Shown one piece after another: positions 25,101 to 36,200 of a stretch of DNA of 64,000 nucleotides. Both the position numbers and the translations under genes were made by a program. This stretch comes from Amphiduros pacificus (lineage: Eukaryota > Annelida > Polychaeta > Phyllodocida > Hesionidae). The notes beneath the pieces were generated by a model. That model was not told where the DNA came from. It was given only the letters and a program-made list of their open reading frames with translations, and did not search any database. Position 1 is the first letter of the stretch. Each line of letters opens with the position of its first letter. The stretch is from assembly GCA_949316495.1 (NCBI GenBank), contig OX439001.1, positions 54,040,556 to 54,104,555 on the forward strand. Reading direction: 5' to 3'.

Positions 25101-28100
25101 GCTGGAAAGCAATGAGGGATATTATAAGGTAGGATTCAATCTCTGTCTAGGTGTGGTAACTTTGTCAAGGTTGAGTGGGATGGTCCCGTGCTGGAAAGCA
25201 ATGAGGGATATTATAAGGTAGGATTCAATCTCTGTCTAGGTGTGGTAACTTTGTCAAGGTTGAGTGGGATGGTCCCGTGCTAGAGAGCAATGAGGGATAT
25301 TATAAGGTAGGATTCACACTCTGTTTAGGTGTGGTAACTTTGTCAAGGTTGAGTGGGATGGTCCCGTGCTGGAGAGCAATGAGGGATATTATAAGGTAGG
25401 ATTCAATCTCTGTCTAGGTGTGGTAACTTTGTCAAGGTTGAGTGGGATGGTCCCGTGCTGGAGAGCAATGAGGGATATTATAAGGTAGGATTCACTCTCT
25501 GTTTAGGCGTGGTAACTTTGTCAAGGTTGAGTGGGATGGTCCCGTGCTGGAGAGCAATGAGGGATATTATAAGGTAGGATTCACACTATGTTTAGGCGTG
25601 GTAACTTTGTCAAGATAGCTTATACAGTGAAGACGGGAACATTTCTGTCATTCTCTACTCGTTTTTGGATTTATTTAGCTATTTGCAGGTAAGATGGTAT
25701 ATTGTCAGAAAATCAATTATTTCTATTTCCCATTCCATTTAATCAAAACACAAAGGCAATAGTCAGCCCATCTCCCAGGCCTTTGGTCTGTGTTTCAGCA
25801 CACAATTGGTATGTATAATATTTGGTTGTTGTTGCAGGTGTCTTTTGTCCTGGCCAACTCCTTCATCACAAGTTCAGGCCTCGGCTTACTGCAGCGGGTC
25901 ATCATGGCCTCTGAGACTCATATGACATTGGCTGGTCTCCTACCCTCCTCATCCTATGATGTTACAGTGGGAGTGGTGATAGGAGGTGTACTGGGACCAG
26001 CCACATCAAGAACCTTCTGGACAGAACCAGAGTCACCTTTTCCACCACAAGCACCTGAGATAGTGAAAATATCCAACAAAACAGTGGAATTGAAGATATT
26101 TTCTATGAGTTTTACCACGGGTCCATTCACCGGAGCGCAGATTATAGTGGACCGAGTGAGCGAGGGAGAGAGTGCTTCTTGTGTCAATCAGAAGGAAATA
26201 CACGATTTCCACACATCCCAGGAAGAAGGCGTGTCCTGCTATGTCACTGGTGTGATCGATCCGGAGATTCTGTCTGGGAGTGACGTGCACTTTGTGGTTG
26301 GCACAGGCACAATGACTGCAAGACCCTACTACAATGCACTGCTCAAGGACGATAATGTTTACAATATCTGGCTGAGTGTGGTGACCACTCTGGATGGGGT
26401 CACCAAGAGGGCATCCACCAAGGTCATCACAGACACGGACTTCACCGTCGCTTTTGTTAAAGCAGAACATGTCAGCACCAAAGCCTCCACTAGTAACTCT
26501 ATGGTAATTGCTGTTGTATTTCTGGTCCTCTTCTTGATGATCCTAGCACTTGCTCTGTGCGTTCTGTTCTACAAAAGAAAAAAGGAGAAATCAAATTTTA
26601 AATTCAAATTTCCTGATATTTTAACCTATCATAGAGGACCAACCCTTGCAGATCTGCACACTCATCACATCAGTAAAGACAGACTGATGGACATATCAGA
26701 CAACAGATTTGATGTCTTCCCAAATATAAAAATTCAAAGAGACCCAGTTTATGGACATAAATATAGAGCAGAGCAAAACACAGAGACAGCAAAAGAACCA
26801 ATGATTGAAGAGGAAGAAAAAGATCACCAAGTGTATCACCCAACAAAAACGAATGAGATTAACACCAGAGAGCTGGAACATTATATTGTCCAGAGAGAAA
26901 GGTCCGACTATCCACTGAAGGAGGAGTATAAGCGCTTGCCTGGGGGGTTCACCTCGGCAGCCACTGCAGGCCTCGATACCAACAATATCTACCTGAACCG
27001 ATCCACACAGGTGCTGCCATTCAACGACAACCGGGTGCAACTTACTGGCAGCTGGAAGTTCATGTCAGACTATATCAATGCCAGTTTTGTGAAGGTCAGA
27101 TCGGACAGGTGTTACATCGTGACACAGGCTCCTCTACAAAACACAATAGAGCACTTCTGGAGTATGATATGGGATTATCAAGTTGAGAAGATTGTCATGC
27201 TTATGGATCTCAAAGAGGAAAACAAAACACAAGCAGATCCTTACTGGCCAGAAAAAGACATTGAAATGTATGGACAATTTATTGTATACATCAAAGGCAC
27301 AGAAAGGCGAGCACATTTTACCAGCAGAAAGCTGGTCTTACAGTTGAAAGGCCAGGAACAGTGTAGGACAGTTTACCACTATCAGTTCCATTGCTGGATG
27401 AAGGGTGGGGTGCCAGGGAACACGCTGTCCTTCCTGTCCTTCCTGAGTCAGACCCAGCAGGACGTGTCTCCAGGCAGCATGTCTGCAGTCCACTGCCATA
27501 CTGGGGGCGGCAGGAGCGGCGCCTTCATTGCCATCGCCAGTCTCCTGGAGGAAGGCAAGGAGACAGACACAATAGATATTCTACAATGTGTGACATTCCT
27601 CAGGTTGGAAAGGGTTAACCAGGTATCCACATTCACACAGTACCGGTTCATCCATGAGTGCCTCAAGGAGGCCTTCTGTAGACCAGATATGGGCATCTCC
27701 AGAGCGGAATTCCGAGCTCATTATAACCAATTGCTCCATCGGACTGACTCAAAAGGAAAGACTATGTTGGCTCATGAGTTTGAAGAACTCAATCACAGTT
27801 CCATCAATAATGTAGACTATAACTATGACAATGGAGACAAGAGATTTGTGAGTCCAACAAAAACAAATACAACAAATGATTCCAAACTAATAATGACTGT
27901 GTTAGACAGTGTGACAACTTTAGGTACCTTTCTGGTAACCCGTAACCCCACTACAAAGGACCACATTCATCAAATGTGGGATGCCATATATGAACAGAAG
28001 ATACACTGTGTTGTGATGTTAGGTACATGGGATGAAGGGATTCAGTACTGGCCAAATGATTCTTCTGAAGAGTCTTATGGTCCATATCGAATAAAAAATA

Positions 28101-29695
28101 TCTCAGTGAAGAGAGATTCTCACAATTTTGTGAGCAGGCAGTTTCATGTCATGAGTTATAATAGTGCTGCCAAGAAGCCATTGAGGGTGAAACAGTTGCA
28201 GTTCTCACAATGGCCGCCCCAGAAGAACATCCCTAATGTGGCAGTATTCATGGAACTGCAGGACCTCATCCAGGCCATGAGACATGACAGCAAACGCTCA
28301 TCACCGGTACTTATACACTGCTCTGATGGAGTGAAAAGGTTTGTCTTCTCATCTTATCCAACCATTTCAAAACACAGACACAGATCTGTGGCAATTCCCA
28401 TAAATCATCGTATGTAGGATAAGAGTTGATGCAAGGTTTGATGTTTCAGGAGCGGGTTGTTCTGCATGACATGGCTTGTGGTGGAGAGACTGCGGGTTGA
28501 CAATGTGGTGGACGTGTTCCGCATGGCGAGATGCCTCAGGTCCAGTCTGCCGGGAGTCATCACCTGCTTGGTAATACTACAATCTGCTTATACTCCACTT
28601 AATACTCCTCTTATACTCCACTTATACTCCACTTATACTCCACTTATACTCCTCTTAATACTCCTCATATACTCCTCTAATACTCCACTTATACTCCACT
28701 TATACTCCTCCTATACTCCTCTTATACTCCACTTATACTCCTCTTATACTCTTATACTCCTCTTATACTCCACTTATACTCCTCTTATACTCCACTTATA
28801 CTCCTCTTATACTCCACTTATACTCCTCTTATACTCCACTTATACTCCACGTATACTCTTATACTCCACTTATACTCCTCTTATACTCCACTTATACTCC
28901 GCTTATACTCCTCTTATATTCCACTTATACTGCTCTTATACTCCTTTTACACCTCTCCTATACTCCTTTTATACTCCTCTTATATTCATTTTATACCCCT
29001 CTTATACCCCTTTTATACTAATCTTATACTCATTTTATACCCCTTTTAAACTCCTCTTATAGCCCTTTTATACTCCTCTTATATACTAATTTATGCCCTT
29101 CTTTCACTCGTAAGTCACCCCAGATGCCGGATTAAACCAGAAGCCTCCCTCTCTGCTTTATTGTTTTGAATCAACAATTTTGTCAATATATTTTAGGATT
29201 ATATCCTGTCAAAGATAGAAGCCTGTCACTGGGATACAATGCCTCACCCAAATGATATGGGAGTGTTTATTATTATATGGGCCTCAAAGCATGGCATCCA
29301 GCATGAACCATCTCCCTTCTTTGTTTTGCTCCAGATATCTGGCATTTTATGTTGAGCAGTGTTGGTTGAGCTGAATATATCAAAATATAAGGCAATAACC
29401 ATGTCTCTCATTACATTTTGGTTTGCAGTACATTGCTAAGTAAATGCAATTACTAGCTTTTATATTTACACTGTTACAGGAGCAGTACAGATTTTGCTAC
29501 CGTGCATTGAAGGAGTACATGAAGAGACAGTCAAACCAAGCTCAGAGAGACACAATTCAGAACAAGGAAATCAATAACACTCTAGATGAAACTTCTGGGA
29601 GCTCTCAACCTAAACCACAAACACAAGATCCAGAAAAGTCTAGCAATACTGATGATGTTTCTGTATCTGACAGGAGAGCAGCTAGAGCCATGTGA
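19146..29695 (+). CDS. Receptor-type tyrosine phosphatase-like protein: EGF-like, FN3 x3, TM, tandem PTP domains
   Basis: Nine exons join in phase: 19146-19215, 20518-20661, 23006-23143, 23319-23654, 23808-23890, 23996-24505, 25838-28338, 28450-28570 and 29480-29695 (1372 residues). A signal peptide (MAAVPSLIILGLYFLLYQVH) precedes two MEGF-type cysteine-rich EGF-like repeats (about 24-117), FN3 domains (about 120-228, 230-330 and 385-480) and a Ser/Thr-rich linker (about 331-385). The transmembrane helix is at 649-672, followed by KRKKEK. Domain D1 has the P-loop HCHTGGGRSG (Cys about 980). Domain D2 has HCSDGVKRSG, split across exons 7 and 8 (Cys about 1255). Both Cys and Arg are kept, but the WPD loop reads WMK in D1 (947-949) and WPP in D2 (1219-1221), so the general-acid aspartate is absent from both. 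Known RPTPs dephosphorylate phosphotyrosine on the cytoplasmic side; this one is probably impaired and may act as a pseudophosphatase or substrate trap. Minisatellites overlap the exon 6 donor and the stop codon. Confidence 0.88.
19216..20517. other. Receptor phosphatase intron 1, no recognised feature
   Basis: AT-rich intron between the signal-peptide exon and the first EGF-like exon. No exon, RNA gene or repeat is evident. Confidence 0.5.
21055..21640. repeat. 25-bp minisatellite (GAGCGTACCTTTTAGGTTGA)
   Basis: About 23 copies of a 25-bp unit, decaying toward the right end, in intron 2 of the receptor phosphatase. Unlike several other arrays here it lies almost 400 bp from the nearest exon. 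Confidence 0.95.
21807..22797. mobile_element. Non-autonomous DNA element with about 36-bp terminal inverted repeats
   Basis: The left end (21807-21844) and the reverse complement of the right end (22760-22797) share ATGAGTGGAGTTGTGACGC with one mismatch, plus a similar CTTGGGGTA-like outer part. The interior of about 0.9 kb is AT-rich and has no transposase frame. This fits a MITE-like element; no clear target-site duplication was found, so the superfamily is unassigned. Confidence 0.6.
24454..25612. repeat. 89-bp array that contains the exon 6 donor of the receptor phosphatase
   Basis: Thirteen copies with an exact 89-bp spacing. The first copy is the real end of exon 6: its last 48 bp (24458-24505, coding VEWDGPVLESNEGYYK) and the donor AAG|GTAGGA. 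Each later copy repeats those 48 coding bases, the donor (one copy reads TATG|GTAGGA) and 41 bp of intron. Each 48-bp block is preceded by TCAAG, which could act as a weak acceptor, and 48 nt keeps the frame. Confidence 0.97.
28580..29085. repeat. 11-bp minisatellite (TTATACTCCAC) beside a PTP D2 exon donor
   Basis: About 45 copies of an 11-bp unit begin about 10-20 bp after the donor of the exon ending at 28570. The right half is more degenerate. A 201-codon frame crosses it only because of the repeat. Confidence 0.93.
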
Positions 29696-30290
29696 AACAC
29701 AGAACAGCTAGAGCCATATGAAACACAGAACAGCTAGAGCCATATGAAACATGATACTTCTGACAGCCACAAAACAGCTAGAGCCGTATGAAACATGATA
29801 CTTCTGGCAGCCATAGAACAGCTAGAGCCATATGAAGCATACTTCTGACAGCCACAGAACAGCTAGAGCGGTATGAAACATGATACTTCTGACAGCCACA
29901 GAACAGTTAGAGCCGTATGAAACAATACTTCTGACAGCCACAAAACAGCTAGAGCGGCATGAAACATGAGACTTCTGACAGCCACAGAACAGTTAGAGCC
30001 GTATGAAGCATGATACTTCTGTTGGCCACAGAACAGCTAGAGCCATATGAAGCATACCTCTAGGACTGACAGAAGAGCAGCTAGAGCCATATGAAGCATA
30101 CCTCTGGGACTGACAGAAGAGCAGCTAGAGCCATATGAAGTGTACCTCTGGGACTGACAGAAGAGCAGCTAGAGCCATATGAAGCGTACCTCTGGGACTG
30201 GCAGAACAGCAGCTAGAGCCATATGAAGCGTACCTCTGGGACTGGCAGAACAGCAGCTAGAGCCATATGAAGCACGATACTCCTGTATCT
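29672..30290. repeat. About 45-bp array containing the receptor phosphatase stop codon
   Basis: Around 14 imperfect copies of a unit with CAGCTAGAGCCATATGAA run from the last codons of the gene into the 3' UTR. The first copy is the true C-terminus (AARAM, then TGA), and later copies keep the TGA in the same relative place. Confidence 0.9.
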
Positions 30291-30565
30291 GACAGAGATT
30301 GAGCCAGAGCTTATAAAATGAGATGATACGAGAATATAAAATTATATTTAAGTTAGAAGCAAAATCGGGCCAAAGCAAAAGGATCATATGTAAGCTTCTT
30401 TTTCAGCGTGTAATCATGTTTATAGAACTTTACTATGTTAGAAATCTTATCATTGTTGCTCAGGATCTTACTTGGTTCCATTTTAAAAATCTAGTTTGAG
30501 TTGTGTAAATTGGTCCAGGAAAAGTTGTCTCTTATCACTGCCCCATGATATTTTTGGGTTTAAAA

Positions 30566-30571
30566 AATAAA
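30566..30571 (+). terminator. Possible polyadenylation signal of the receptor phosphatase
   Basis: AATAAA lies about 870 bp after the stop codon, past the 3' UTR array. It is the first clear plus-strand hexamer I noticed. Confidence 0.4.
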
Positions 30572-33291
30572 TACCAACTGCAGAAACTTTGGCTTATGGC
30601 ACAGTGGCAAAAGCAATACTTTAGGGCTGTTTTATCGGGGTTTTTTTAAATGCCAATCTTTTTCCCCAAAACTGAAGGTCACCACCATTTCCTAAAAACT
30701 GAGGTTCAACGTTAAAAAATAAGTAAACTGTCAATTTTAAAAACAGTATCAGAATTGTTAAATATCATTTCTCTTGTACAAGATGGCTGCCTCAAAAGAA
30801 AGTTACTCACTTACAAGTGCACCTTTTCAAGACCTTGATAAGAAGCATTTACAGTGTACGTTTGGCCTTGCTATTTAATTTTGATCGAAAGTTATTGGGT
30901 TCACAAGGGAAAACAATGGAAAAAACAAAAAATCCCTCCCTACCCTTAAAAATGATGAGAAACAATTTTTTTCTGGACCTCACATTTGGGTTTAATATTA
31001 CAAAATAAGGCAATATTGCTATCTTCCAGATACGATAGCAAAAAAGGAACCATAATAATATAATAAATCAACACATTTAATAGAATAAGTAACTTTTTTA
31101 ATTCTCATTCACTGCCTGGCCACTGTAAATTGGTTTTCTCACACAAGCTATTCACACCTATACTTTTGTATGTATATGTAACGTTCATGTGCACAGGTAC
31201 ATCTTTTTTTTATTCCTTCATTAATAATTTCAAGATAGGTCATGTGGCATTTCACCTGGTTTATATAAAGCACACTCTCTTCTACCTTGACAATGTGATA
31301 TTGACAACACCAAGAGGATGCTAGCATTCTCGAAGCCAAAAAAACAGAAATTGAAGATCTGCTAAATGCAGAGAAGGAGGAGAGGAAAAATCAAGGAAAT
31401 TATTTCTCCGAATTGTCAACATTTCAATATTTTTTAAAGGAAGTATTACAGATGGAATATTGTAATGAATTTTGTCTTATGATTTATTTAAGGTGGGATC
31501 AATCTGTCACAAGATTTATTTACATTTATCTTTAGAAATTTCCCTTCAAAAAACAATGTCGCACATGTTTTCACAATGCTGTCATCTACCTGCATCCATT
31601 CATTGTGTAAGGTTTACAAATGACTCACCAGGTGGCACTGCATATCTTACAAATGACTCACAGGTGCCACTGCATATCTTACAAATGACTCACCAGGTGC
31701 TACCGCATACCTTACAAATGACTCACCAGGAGCCACTGCAAATCTTACAAATGACGCACCAGGTGGCACTGCATATCTTACATGGCAAAACACATGTGGA
31801 GTGCTACCTAGTACAATAAGACAGATATTCACTTTCAAATATCCTTTCTCCGGTAGACACCCATCATACTTATTACTATAATTATTCAATATATTTGAAT
31901 ATTTCCATGTGTGATATTTAATTTTGAATCATGTAGAATGCCATATTAACAGATTCATTTCATATCCAGTGGAGTACAACATTGTGCCTCTCAAATTTCT
32001 GAGCTAAAATATGTTACCTGCTCTATTTAATATTTTAAACAAATTCATATTTGATATGTTACTAGCATCACCTATAAATATTAGTGTAACATAGCATGTG
32101 TTTAACATTTCTCACATACATCTAGCTTCATAGATACATTGACATGTATACGTAAACAGCACTAATTTATATGTCACTCGGACACAAAATGTGATTTGTA
32201 AAATATAAAAAGTTAAATTTTGCTATAATACTGGAGTAGCTGAATAAATATTACACAAAAGAAGTTTTCTACTGTATACTTTGTAGCAGTTTATTTGCAT
32301 GTCTGATATAGAATTGGTTTTGAAATCTGAAATGCAGCAGACGAACCCTCAGCATTTGATCAAGGTGTAGAAAGAAAATAAATTACGGGAAAAAGTACAA
32401 GGAAAAGGCAATTAAATATTCCTATCATGTTCACCTTATGATAGCATTATGTTGAAAAATTAAATGACAACTGTCCCTTTAGTCTCTATGCTTAAAACTC
32501 TCAAAGATTTGAAAGATAAAATGGCAGAGTCATTATAACCTGTGACGGGAGCCTTTCCTCACCGAGGAGAAAAGTGCCAAAAATCGTGTCACCTTGAACA
32601 GTAAAATTACTATAACTAACACATATGATTGAGTATTTCATTCAAAAAAGAGATCACACAATTTTTGTATGACATGACATTTCCATTTAACATTTCTTTA
32701 TGACAATCAATACATTATTCTTATTTAAACTTTTGCGATCTTGTCATGCTCTCCTCACAACATCATATAACTTATGGTATGCTAACTTGTATCACTCTCA
32801 AACAACTACTGTATACTTAACACATTTTATACGTTTAAAATACAATGCTGCCTTTCCTACAAAAAGCATTTTATATGTATATGTAATATGTAAAACCTGG
32901 CCAGTTAAAACTTTATATAATTCTGCCTGATATCTTACAAGAGTTACCTCAAATGTAAGTGACATAAAAATGTAAAGATATCCACCTCCATCACATGAAC
33001 CTTAAGAGCCACCAAAAGTGGTGAACCACATCAAATAGAGCATCATTAATACAAGTCTGAGATTCATCAAGAGTATTGCTTAAAGGGAACGTCAGGATAC
33101 TTTGGTATAATAAAAGTCTTAGTGACTAAAATGTTCCAATGACAAATTGATGTTAATACAAGTGGGACTCATTCACCTCTGTGAGTTAGGAATGTAGAGG
33201 TAGTATTACTCCGCAGCGTAGGATTCTACACCGGGGTGAACCATGCAAAGATTGATGTCCTAGCAAATATGGCACGGTATGGGCCAGAGGA
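30572..33291. other. Convergent intergenic region
   Basis: This AT-rich stretch separates the 3' ends of the receptor phosphatase and the membrane-protein gene. A 33-bp tandem repeat (about five copies, with CTTACAAATGACTCACCAGG) sits at 31613-31790. I see no supported gene. Confidence 0.5.
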
Positions 33292-36200
33292 TTAGTTGGT
33301 CTTGAGTTTGTCCTTCTGTGAGAACTTGTAGAAGAGGCTTCCTCCCGCGTAGTAGCCGATGACAGCATTAGCAATGATTGGCGTGGTACCCAGGAGAACG
33401 TTGAGCAACTGAGACAGTACAATGTTCTGAACCCACAAGCACATGGCCAGCAGGGTGACAAAACCACATGCTGTCGTCTGAAAAACCAAACACAACTCTA
33501 AATTATTCACTATGGAGGCAGTAGAAAATAAAATACTTGTTTAAATTTTAATAATGTAAACACTTTTCTGTCATAAAAAAAGAAATGCCTTGGTTGGCCA
33601 AATTATTAGTTATTAAAATTTGCTGATCGTAATGATGTAATAGCATTATATAGCATTATTCTCTGTGTAAATGTTGTTCCCCTATAAGATGACATGCTAA
33701 AAATAATACACCTGGGAATCCTGGATTAAATTAATGGGAAGAGAAGTTTGATCATACTCACTATGAGCCTGGAGAGGAACTGTTTCTTTTTGTCATGTTC
33801 ATGGAGGAAGCCTGGAGCTTGTAGGGAAATAATGGCTGAGCCTAGACTCATGGCTCCTATAGTACGAGTCAAATGAACCACCACAGCATCTCGCTTGGTC
33901 ACATCAAACTGAAACAGGATCACAATTATATCTGTACATGTACATCATTTGTACCAACATACATGATATAGTGATATGAACAATAACTTAAAAATTGAGC
34001 CATTTTTAATCTTAGCATGAAATTGGGATTTGAGCATGCACTTCATTTTGAAGCATGATGAAAAATTTAATTTAGGGTCAGGTATATTCACGGTATCAGG
34101 TTTACTCGCCAGGTATGAGGGAACGTATTCAGGGTATCAGGTTTACTCACCAAGTATTACAGTACATGTTCAGGGTATCAGGTTTACTCACTGGGTATGA
34201 GGGAACATATTCGCTGTATCAGGTTTACTCACCAGGTATGTGGGAACATATTCAGGGTATCAGGCTTACTTACCAGGTATGAGAGTACAAAGTCAGGGTA
34301 TCAGGTTTACTCACCGGGTATGAGGGAACATATTTAGGGTATCAGGTTTACTCACCAGGTATGAGAGTACATATTCGCTGTATCAGGTTTACTCACCAGG
34401 TATGAGGGAACATTCAGGGTATCAGGTTTACTCACCAGATATGAGAGTACAAAGTCAGGGTATCAGGTTTACTCACCAGGTAAGAGGGAACATATTCAGG
34501 GTATCAGGTTTACTCACCAGATATGAGAGAACGTATTCAGGATATCAGGTTTACTCACCAGGTATGAGAGAACGTATTCAGGGTATCAGGTTTACTCACC
34601 AGGTATTATAGTACATATTCAGGGTATCAGGTTTACTCACCGGGTATGAGGGAACATATTTGCTGTATCAGGTTTACTCACCAGGTATGAGAGAACGTAT
34701 TCAGGATATCAGGTTTACTCACCAGATATGAGAGAACGTATTCAGGGTATCAGGTTTACTCACCAGGTATGAGGGAACATATTCAGGATATCAGGTTTAC
34801 TCACCAGGTATGAGGGAACATTCAGGGTATCAGGTTTACTTACCAGGTATTATAGTACATATTCAGGGTATCAGGTTTACTCACCAGGTATGAGGGAACA
34901 TATTCGCTGTATCAGGTTTACTCACCAGGTATGAGGGAACATATTCAGGGTATCAGGTTTACTCACCAGATATGAGAGAACGTATTCAGGATATCAGGTT
35001 TACTCACCAGGTATGAGAGAACATATTCAGGATATCAGGTTTACTCACCAGGTATGAGAGTGCATATTCAGGGTAACAGGGAACATAGTCAGGGTATCAT
35101 GTTTACTCACCAGGTATGAGAGTACAAAGTCAGGGAAGGCGAAGAAGAGCAGGGAAGCGGTGAGCACCATCCAGGCATCCATGTGGAGGTGGGTGTTGAT
35201 GCGGATGTTGAACTGTGGATAGGAGCTGAAGTCTGTGCTCCACAGCAGGTGATACAGATGACCCAGTAGCCACAGGCCGGCACCGACCATACCGAACCAC
35301 ACATGCTGCAAACATGACAGGTACACAGTGTCACCTATATAAACTCTATACAATGTGGCACCTACCATACCGAACCACACGTGCTGCAAACATGACAGGT
35401 ACACAGTGTCACCTATATAAACTCTATACAATGTGGCACCAACCATACCGAACCACACATGCTGCAAACATGACAGGAATACAGTGTCACCTATATAAAC
35501 TCTATACAATGTGGCACCTACCAGACCGAACCACACATGCTGCAAACATGACAGGTACACAGTGTCACCTATATAAACTCTATACAATGTGGCACCTACC
35601 ATACCGAACCACACATGCTGCAAACATGACAGGTACACAGTGTCACCTATATAAACTCTATACAATGTGGCACCAACCATACCGAACCACACATGCTGCA
35701 AACATGACAGGAATACAGTGTCACCTATATAAACTCTATACAATGTGGCACCTACCATACCGAACCACACATGCTGCAAACATGAAAGGAATACAGTGTC
35801 ACCTATATAAACTCTATACAATGTGGCACCGACCATACCGAACCACACGTGCTGCAAACATGACAGGTACACAGTGTCACCTATATAAACTCTATACAAT
35901 GTGGCACCGACCATGTGGCACCGACCATACCGAACCACACATGCTGCAAACATGACAGGAATACAGTGTCACCTTTATAAATTCTATACAATGTGGCACC
36001 TACCATACCGAACCACACATGTTGCAAACATGACAGGAATACAGTGTCACCTATATAAACTCTATACAATGTGGCACCGACCATACCGAACCACACGTGC
36101 TGCAAACATGACAGGTACACAGTGTCACCTATATAAACTCTATACAATGTGGCACCTACCATACCGAACCACACATGCTGCAAACATGACAGGAATACAG

